DNA of 11,092 nucleotides from Paenibacillus sp. (lineage in GTDB: Bacteria > Bacillota > Bacilli > Paenibacillales > Paenibacillaceae): NCBI GenBank assembly GCA_029256665.1, contig JAQSXN010000065.1, positions 1-11,092 on the forward strand, in the 5' to 3' direction. Below the pieces are notes generated by a model, which ran no database searches, had not been told where the DNA came from, and worked only from the letters and a program-made list of their open reading frames with translations. The position numbers and the translations under genes were made by a program. Within the stretch, counting starts at the first letter, position 1; every line of letters starts with the position of its first letter. Below, piece after piece: positions 8,401 through 11,092 of this stretch.

Positions 8401-8468
8401 TCAGCAAAGAATATGCGAAGCTTCAATCGGAGTTTAACGAATGGATTGAACTCATCGAGAAGAGCTAG
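5418..8468 (+). CDS. ZapA domain fused to a ~930-residue coiled coil
   Basis: A 1016-residue predicted cytoplasmic protein. Residues 1 to about 85 match the FtsZ-ring protein ZapA: VDIYGVQYKLKG, the helix with SIDDSMKKLAK, then PRLDMQKLAVLCAMQ. ZapA proteins are normally only about 85-110 residues. Here the dimerisation helix runs on into about 930 residues rich in Glu, Leu, Arg, Ala and Ser, with very few Pro or aromatics, and no membrane segment or signal. Internal repeats are hendecads (about 203-290), three 28-residue units (about 630-713) and six 14-residue units (about 732-815). The tail is also heptad-like (NEHSTLLDEHSKLSKEYAKLQ). The GTG start at 5418 is chosen for AGGAGG at 5402-5407, 10 nt upstream. 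An ATG at 5391 lacks a site. No clear promoter was found in 5298-5400. It likely binds FtsZ, and the coil's role is unknown. Confidence 0.92.
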   Translation: MDADQTVVTVDIYGVQYKLKGHSNVDYMKKIASSIDDSMKKLAKTYPRLDMQKLAVLCAMQITEDVFRLRRDNARLLEEEARLGAISQQLETEQRKVGELEAGLAELKEAMEKKLRDAMEKAEQELAELAALADEQKQADAAAHNDALLAAEERLAALRGEHEAELQRVSEHLIAEKKSEMLQLKSKLETELAKLEADRDQKVSSLMSEKEQTVAALIQEKEQAVVELRTEQELTLASYLQDHERVVSELKNEQERAVARLLSEKESIVAKMAMEKDAVMLELADISAAKERAVKELAEEREEALRLLATEMEKERERLSTEWQLRWESRETEWSLSAEAAGAERKRQAEERDAFWKTELEKVEQGSRDELERRRSGWLEDRDKLLAQLAELEQLRIADKAALELRIEAADESVMAAMEQEEVLRSSLTQLGQEREEWIEQMEVARERLAELTSEKETAASEFEARTAALRIEHESLLASLRQDYESRFSTLLAESDQKLALLLQEKEAAITEAIRKAEKLEEQIASMGQAEEGYLEQLVDMETKEQSLSQRLKEAEANHAQLIEQLDRIRSEESESAAKLARSEALAAQLSEQLELNLTANREQTAKLEQAEFLALELSEQLAALKSTEQSLKQRLEELERNERSLSGQLAQSETSGQSQADRIAELEASERALSERLREASSNGQSQAELIAELEENERKLAERLREAESNAQTLSELLDIQQKEEQAWLDERDAREHELVERLAERVNRERELSEELAERGKRVRELSEQLAERVNRERELSEKLAERVNKESELSEQLAERDAREREWHDRMTELREKIELESMELASELEEQWKSAAAEAERLGAMLTQSEEKLKRLTAEESDREQREQELIGQLELIAARERIASGQLEAATERAEQAERTAADRERSIRELEDELSRLEQARKEYAAMEEELRDRMEVALREAAASVDVQEDWQERLDELQRERDQAANSAEALLNEHSTLLDEHSKLSKEYAKLQSEFNEWIELIEKS
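6024..6287 (+). repeat. Eight 11-residue (33-bp) hendecad units in the coil
   Basis: From residue 203 of the ZapA fusion the protein can be cut into eight consecutive 11-residue units: VSSLMSEKEQT, VAALIQEKEQA, VVELRTEQELT, LASYLQDHERV, VSELKNEQERA, VARLLSEKESI, VAKMAMEKDAV and MLELADISAAK. The hydrophobic positions 1, 4 and often 5 recur, followed by an acidic-basic block near EKE. Hendecads form coils with little or right-handed supercoil, unlike the heptads elsewhere. The DNA copies are diverged, so this is an old protein-level repeat. Confidence 0.75.
7305..7556 (+). repeat. Three 84-bp (28-residue) tandem repeats
   Basis: Units start at 7305, 7389 and 7473. The last two are close copies: both begin GGGCAGTCGCAAGCGGA and encode GQSQA-(DR or EL)-IAELE-x2-ER-x-L-(S or A)-ERLREA-x-SN. 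The first is more diverged (EQSLKQRLEELERNERSLSG). Twenty-eight residues is four heptads, so duplication keeps the coil in register. Confidence 0.85.
7611..7862 (+). repeat. Six 42-bp (14-residue) tandem repeats
   Basis: Units start at 7611, 7653, 7695, 7737, 7779 and 7821. The central four encode variations of LAERVNRERELSEE (LAERGKRVRELSEQ, LAERVNRERELSEK, LAERVNKESELSEQ). The outer two are more diverged (LDERDAREHELVER, LAERDAREREWHDR). The DNA itself is highly similar between units, including GCGGAACGCGTCAA in three of them, so the array is recent and could change length by slippage or recombination. Each unit is exactly two heptads. Confidence 0.9.
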
Positions 8469-8498
8469 AAATCATTCTCCTCATCTCCTTAAATGCTA

Positions 8499-8558
8499 AA
8501 AACGCCTATTCGCGATCCGGAAGAGCAACAGCTCCGGAGTTCGGAATAGGCGTTTTTG
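8499..8558. terminator. Bidirectional intrinsic terminator
   Basis: AAAAACGCCTATTC (8499-8512) is the exact reverse complement of GAATAGGCGTTTTT (8545-8558). This gives a 14-bp stem with a T run on both strands. An inner stem GAGC (8524-8527) with GCTC (8532-8535) caps it. It lies 30 nt after the ZapA-fusion stop and 26 nt after the converging dehydrogenase stop, so it should end both transcripts. Confidence 0.95.
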
Positions 8559-8584
8559 TTGGTTTGATATAGAGCGCGGCGCCG

Positions 8585-9265
8585 CTATCCATAGGAGTGG
8601 ATCGTTCCCGTCGGTCCGCCAAAGGAAAGGCTGGCAAGCCGAATGATGTCCGGCGTGACGAGAGCCGGATCCTTGCCCGTCGCATGCATCTCCGTGCGGA
8701 GCGTGCCGGGATTATAAAGATTAACGAGGATGCCATGCTCATGCTCTTCGTCCGCAATGGTGCGGGTTAACGATTCCAAACCGGCTTTGGCGGCGCTATA
8801 AGCGGCAAAGCCTCCAGCTCCGTTCTTTGAAAGGCTGGATGTGATATTGATAATGCGCCCGTATTTCTGAGCCCGCATGGCCGGCAGAACGGCTTTCGTC
8901 AATAAAAACGGCGCCGTCAGGTTGGTCGATATTTGCTTCTGCCAATCATCCGAAGTGAGCTCCGCAACGGAACCGGGCTCCAGGACGGCCGCATTATTAA
9001 GCAGCACATCGATTCTGCCGTAACGCTCTAGCGTCAAGCGGATGGCTTCTTGCACTTGTTGTTCCTCCGTGACGTCCGTTTGCAGCACTAACGCGGTTTG
9101 GCCAGTCCGTTCTCGCACGAGCGAAGCCGTTTCATCCAGCTTATCGCGGCGGCGTCCGAGCAACGCGACGGACGCTCCTTCCGCCGCGAAAGCGATTGCC
9201 GTCGCCCTGCCAAGACCCGTTCCCGCACCGCTGATCAACGTAATTCGAGCTTCCATCAGCCCCAT
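8585..9265 (-). CDS. Short-chain dehydrogenase/reductase (SDR) oxidoreductase
   Basis: A 226-residue classical SDR, a Rossmann-fold NAD(P)-dependent oxidoreductase whose substrate cannot be told. Numbering from the chosen start, the nucleotide-binding motif GAGTGLG is at 13-19, NNAA at 90-93, Asn115, catalytic Ser143/144 in ITSSLS, and YSAAK with Tyr156 and Lys160. The run GRRR (37-40) after the second strand suggests NADP(H) preference. The C-terminus is short, ending after a GGPTG segment, but complete for compact family members. Three in-frame ATGs are clustered. Because GGGAGG lies at 9278-9273, the ATG at 9265 (7 nt away) is preferred over 9271 (1 nt away) or 9256. It converges on the ZapA-fusion gene and shares its bidirectional terminator. 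No clear promoter is visible. Confidence 0.92.
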   Translation of the reverse strand: MGLMEARITLISGAGTGLGRATAIAFAAEGASVALLGRRRDKLDETASLVRERTGQTALVLQTDVTEEQQVQEAIRLTLERYGRIDVLLNNAAVLEPGSVAELTSDDWQKQISTNLTAPFLLTKAVLPAMRAQKYGRIINITSSLSKNGAGGFAAYSAAKAGLESLTRTIADEEHEHGILVNLYNPGTLRTEMHATGKDPALVTPDIIRLASLSFGGPTGTIHSYG

Positions 9266-9295
9266 CCTCATACCTCCCGTACCTCTACGAGGTTG

Positions 9296-9335
9296 TTCAA
9301 AAAGTCCGATTTTGATGCTCGAAGCAACTTTTGAA
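9296..9335. repeat. Imperfect inverted repeat upstream of the SDR gene
   Basis: TTCAAAAAGT (9296-9305) can pair with ACTTTTGAA (9327-9335) with one bulged base. It is flanked by the small palindrome CCTC-TAC-GAGG (9282-9292). The element lies directly upstream of the SDR ribosome site. The GTTGTTCAAAAAGT sequence resembles ends of dispersed elements seen in Bacillales, which is recollection only. No transposase or second terminal repeat is present in this window. Confidence 0.4.
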
Positions 9336-9455
9336 GCAAGTCAACATCGAATCGGCAATGAAAACTTTTTGCATGCCCTATATGTGTTCATCTTATCAAA
9401 GCCGCCAACGCAGGGGAAGGCAACGAGCTATCAGACTTTTTTACCTTAAGGCTAA

Positions 9456-9535
9456 GCATTACTGATAAAACGTAATGCATAACCAAGACGCCCGGGACGG
9501 CCTGCTCCCTTTCGAGCAAACCAAACGTCCCGGGC
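9456..9535 (-). terminator. Two hairpins downstream of the CuA lipoprotein gene
   Basis: GCCCGGGACG (9490-9499) pairs perfectly with CGTCCCGGGC (9526-9535), with TGCTC (9503-9507) and GAGCA (9514-9518) as an inner stem. Next to it, GCATTAC (9456-9462) pairs with GTAATGC (9472-9478). They lie 60-140 nt after the lipoprotein stop on its strand. There is only GTCTTGGTTAT after the first stem and no long T run, so this is at best a weak terminator or a 3' stabilising structure. The rest of the 320-nt gap from 9272 to 9594 shows no gene I would support. Confidence 0.5.
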
Positions 9536-9594
9536 ATCCGCGCGATCCTTGATTGTTGCAGCCGTTTCTTAAGCGGCATCATAATTTGAGATCA

Positions 9595-9978
9595 TTAAGT
9601 AACGATCAGCTTCGCCCTCATCTTGGCATGCCCGCCGCCGCAAGGCACGTTGCAAATAATATCGTAAGTGCCGGGTTTGTCGAATTGCACCGTCACCGAT
9701 TCATTGTTGCCGATCGTAACCTTGGTCTTCAAAATTTGGGCGCCATGGACTCCGCCAACGGATTTCAGCGCAATAGCGGTAGGTTCGCCCGCTTTGATCT
9801 GATATTCCTGTTGGTCGAATTCAAAGCTCGTTGCCTTCATGACAATCTCGGTTGTCGGCTCAACGCCGGCCATAACGACGGCCGCTCCGCTATCGTTATT
9901 CCCGCCGTTGTTCGCTCCGCAAGCGGCGATAATGAGCGTTAGCACCATGAGCGACGCGAATGCGATCCATTTTTTCAT
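9595..9978 (-). CDS. Lipoprotein with a stand-alone CuA-type cupredoxin domain
   Basis: A 127-residue predicted lipoprotein on the outer face of the membrane. The signal MKKWIAFASLMVLTLIIAAC ends in lipobox IAAC, with Cys20 as the lipidation site. An Asn/Gly-rich linker follows, then a cupredoxin domain from about 43 to 127. The C-terminal CNVPCGGGHAKM gives C109-x3-C113-x3-H117-x2-M120. With His78 in GGVHGAQ this is the full set of side-chain ligands of the binuclear CuA centre of cytochrome oxidase subunit II. The Glu usual between the two cysteines is Val111. Unlike true subunit II there are no two transmembrane helices, and no oxidase genes lie nearby. Likely roles are extracytoplasmic electron transfer or copper handling. 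AAAGGGGA lies 11 nt before the ATG. Confidence 0.9.
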   Translation of the reverse strand: MKKWIAFASLMVLTLIIAACGANNGGNNDSGAAVVMAGVEPTTEIVMKATSFEFDQQEYQIKAGEPTAIALKSVGGVHGAQILKTKVTIGNNESVTVQFDKPGTYDIICNVPCGGGHAKMRAKLIVT

Positions 9979-10112
9979 TGTAAATTATGTCCCCTTTCGG
10001 CCTAGAATGGCTATAAATATTGTTTCACTTTCATTGTAGCCTAATTTTGGACATGATAAAGAAAGCCAAGTGACAACTCCTTGACAAACGTTTGAAGAAA
10101 TTGCGCAACAAT

Positions 10113-10230
10113 GAACAAACCTCTACCTCCGGTTGCGGTCGGCAAAGGTTTGTCCAGTTGTTGCTGCGGCGGAGTAGGCACTCCGAACCGCGAGGAGGCG
10201 GAGTGCCGCGACTTTCGACGCCCGAAGTCG
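10113..10230. repeat. Hairpin-rich spacer between YvlD-like and CuA genes
   Basis: Three strong inverted repeats are packed in about 120 nt. ACAAACCT (10115-10122) pairs with AGGTTTGT (10146-10153). GGCACTCCG (10177-10185) pairs with CGGAGTGCC (10199-10207). CGACTT (10209-10214) pairs with AAGTCG (10225-10230). A second copy of CGGAGT at 10170-10175 could also pair with ACTCCG (10180-10185), so two mutually exclusive hairpins are possible. On the minus strand this follows the YvlD-like stop and precedes the lipoprotein gene. No long T run follows any stem. It may be a 3' structure, a dispersed repeat or an unrecognised RNA element. Confidence 0.6.
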
Positions 10231-10251
10231 TTCCACTCTAAGTAACGCTGT

Positions 10252-10611
10252 TTAGTCGTGACGATTGCGGCCTGCTTCGTAGGGCGTGCTGACCGGAATG
10301 AACAAGTCGATAATCCCGATGACCAGAGCCGCGAGAATCGCCCCAAGCCAAGTGACGGTTACGCCGCCGACGATAAACTGGGCGACCCAGATGACGACGG
10401 CGCTGGCGATAAACCCGACGATGCCTCTGCCGAACGGCGTGACCCTCTTGCCGAAGATTCCTTCAACAATCCAGCCTAAAGCGGCGATGACAAGCGCGAG
10501 GAACAAGGCGCTCCAGAACCCGCCTACGCTGAACTGCGGCACGATAAACCCGACCAGCATCAATACTAGCGCTGCAACGATAAACCTTACGACATGCCCG
10601 AGAAACGTCAA
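10252..10611 (-). CDS. Four-helix membrane protein, YvlD / phage-holin-4 family
   Basis: A 119-residue integral membrane protein with four predicted hydrophobic helices at about 5-25, 32-52, 62-82 and 86-107. It ends in a short polar tail, TPYEAGRNRHD. The conserved-looking segments VGFIVPQFSVGGFW, RVTPFGRGIVGF and GIIDLFIPV fit the small family that includes B. subtilis YvlD and is labelled phage holin family 4 (PF04020 type). Despite the name, such chromosomal copies are not shown to be lytic and the function is unknown. AAGGAGG (10626-10620) lies 8 nt before an in-frame TTG at 10611, taken as the start. The ATG at 10629 would place the ribosome site inside its own first codons. It is divergent from mutS2 and not part of a prophage here. 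Confidence 0.85.
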   Translation of the reverse strand: MTFLGHVVRFIVAALVLMLVGFIVPQFSVGGFWSALFLALVIAALGWIVEGIFGKRVTPFGRGIVGFIASAVVIWVAQFIVGGVTVTWLGAILAALVIGIIDLFIPVSTPYEAGRNRHD

Positions 10612-10771
10612 TGCAATTACCTCCTTCATGGTGTGGAGAAGCGGTTGGCAAAGCCATATTAAGTCTGCAAGCAAACGGAAACTTACGCGGTTGTTGCTCG
10701 CTTAGTATGGTCATCTATCCAAGATTTCATGTGAGGCGAGAAATCGACCTCCCAATATCTCACGCCGAATC

Positions 10772-10800
10772 GTGCAACGCGCCTAAGGTTCGGCTATAAT
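10772..10800 (+). promoter_or_regulatory. Probable promoter of mutS2
   Basis: A perfect TATAAT at 10795-10800 lies 26 nt upstream of the mutS2 start. The hexamer 17 bp upstream, GTGCAA (10772-10777), is a poor -35, so the promoter may be weak or use another factor. It lies in the 214-nt divergent spacer (10612-10825), where I see no other gene and no convincing promoter for the minus-strand membrane protein. Confidence 0.55.
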
Positions 10801-10825
10801 ATAAGGGCGAGAGGAGTGTTATTTG

Positions 10826-11092
10826 TTGGATTCCAAAATATTGACGACGCTTGAATATCCGAAAATTATAGATAAATTAACGAAACATGCCAGCACGTCC
10901 CTCGGCAAATCCGCGGCCGAAGCATTGAAGCCGGCGACGGAGCTCGAAGACGTAAAGACGCTGCTTCAGGCTACGGACGAAGCCTATGCCGCGGACCGGT
11001 TGAAGGGCAGCGCGCCGTTCGGCGGCGTAGTCGACATTACGGCGCCGCTACATAGAGCGCGAATCGGCGGCACGCTAAATCCCGGCGAGCTC
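10826..11092 (+). CDS. mutS2: MutS2 ATPase, N-terminal part (cut by window end)
   Basis: The first 89 codons of MutS2, a MutS-family ATPase without the mismatch-recognition domain. It has been linked to suppression of homologous recombination and, in B. subtilis, to rescue of collided ribosomes. The visible part runs MDSKILTTLEYPKIIDKL, then TSLGKSAAEALKP and APFGGVVDITAPLHRARIGG. It closely follows the start of B. subtilis MutS2, with the hallmark LGK and PFGG(L/V)VDI segments. The ATPase and Smr nuclease domains would lie beyond the window. GAGAGGAG (10809-10816) is 9 nt before TTG at 10826. Another in-frame TTG directly before it (10823) is possible. The promoter at about 10772-10800 serves it alone. 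Confidence 0.95.
   Translation, partial: MDSKILTTLEYPKIIDKLTKHASTSLGKSAAEALKPATELEDVKTLLQATDEAYAADRLKGSAPFGGVVDITAPLHRARIGGTLNPGEL

Noticed and set aside
9042..9449. 135-codon plus-strand frame over the start of the SDR gene
   Set aside because: It is antisense to a clear SDR and continues into AT-rich spacer. No ribosome site or family.
9388..9582. 64-codon minus-strand frame between the SDR and CuA genes
   Set aside because: It runs through two strong hairpins and lacks a ribosome site or a recognisable fold. It is better explained as structured intergenic DNA.
10041..10346. 101-codon minus-strand frame overlapping the YvlD-like gene
   Set aside because: Its first third overlaps the end of the membrane-protein gene in another frame, and the rest reads through the hairpin cluster. 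The residue pattern may look conserved only because the DNA may be a repeat.
10252..10611. Holin-like label taken as evidence for a prophage
   Set aside because: No phage structural, lysis or integration genes occur in the window. The family name is historical and chromosomal YvlD-type proteins are common in bacilli.
10731..10764. GTGAG/CTCAC inverted pair upstream of mutS2
   Set aside because: Only 5 bp with a loop of over 20 nt. Expected by chance.

Overview
The window looks like chromosomal DNA of a moderately GC-rich, low-temperature-type Firmicute relative, most likely Paenibacillaceae (Paenibacillus/Cohnella-like). The reasons are a T-box-controlled pheS-pheT pair, a PheS with the zinc-type CxxC/CxxC insert found in bacilli, a ZapA domain next to pheT, and mutS2 nearby. 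The family assignment is inference from gene content and protein style, not from a database search.

Layout. Positions 1-80 hold at most the last codons of an upstream gene. A consensus sigma-A promoter (81-109) drives a metallo-beta-lactamase-fold hydrolase (196-948). A second promoter (about 983-1011) leads into a T-box riboswitch with Phe specifier codon TTC (1115-1117) and its terminator (to 1303). An unusually long spacer of about 430 nt follows, containing an inverted arrangement of 50-bp repeat units (1411-1592). Then come pheS (1738-2772) and pheT (2795-5236), a strong terminator (5253-5297), and a very large ZapA-coiled-coil fusion gene (5418-8468, 1016 aa). A bidirectional terminator (8499-8558) separates this from three minus-strand genes: a short-chain dehydrogenase/reductase (8585-9265), a lipoprotein with a complete CuA copper site (9595-9978), and a four-helix membrane protein of the YvlD/phage-holin-4 type (10252-10611). 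These genes are separated by hairpin-rich spacers. The window ends with the first 89 codons of mutS2 (10826 onward, plus strand).

How it fits together. PheS and PheT form the phenylalanyl-tRNA synthetase, and uncharged tRNA-Phe should open the T-box terminator. The order pheS-pheT-zapA-...-mutS2 is the Bacillus subtilis order, but rnhC, cvpA(yshB) and polX are absent from the interval and minus-strand accessory genes sit where the latter two would be. The most striking item is the ZapA fusion. A normal Z-ring-binding ZapA module of about 85 residues is followed by roughly 930 residues of predicted coiled coil. The coil contains hendecad repeats, 28-residue repeats and nearly identical 14-residue repeats, which could make a division-site tether or spacer of order 100 nm. 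That role is inference.
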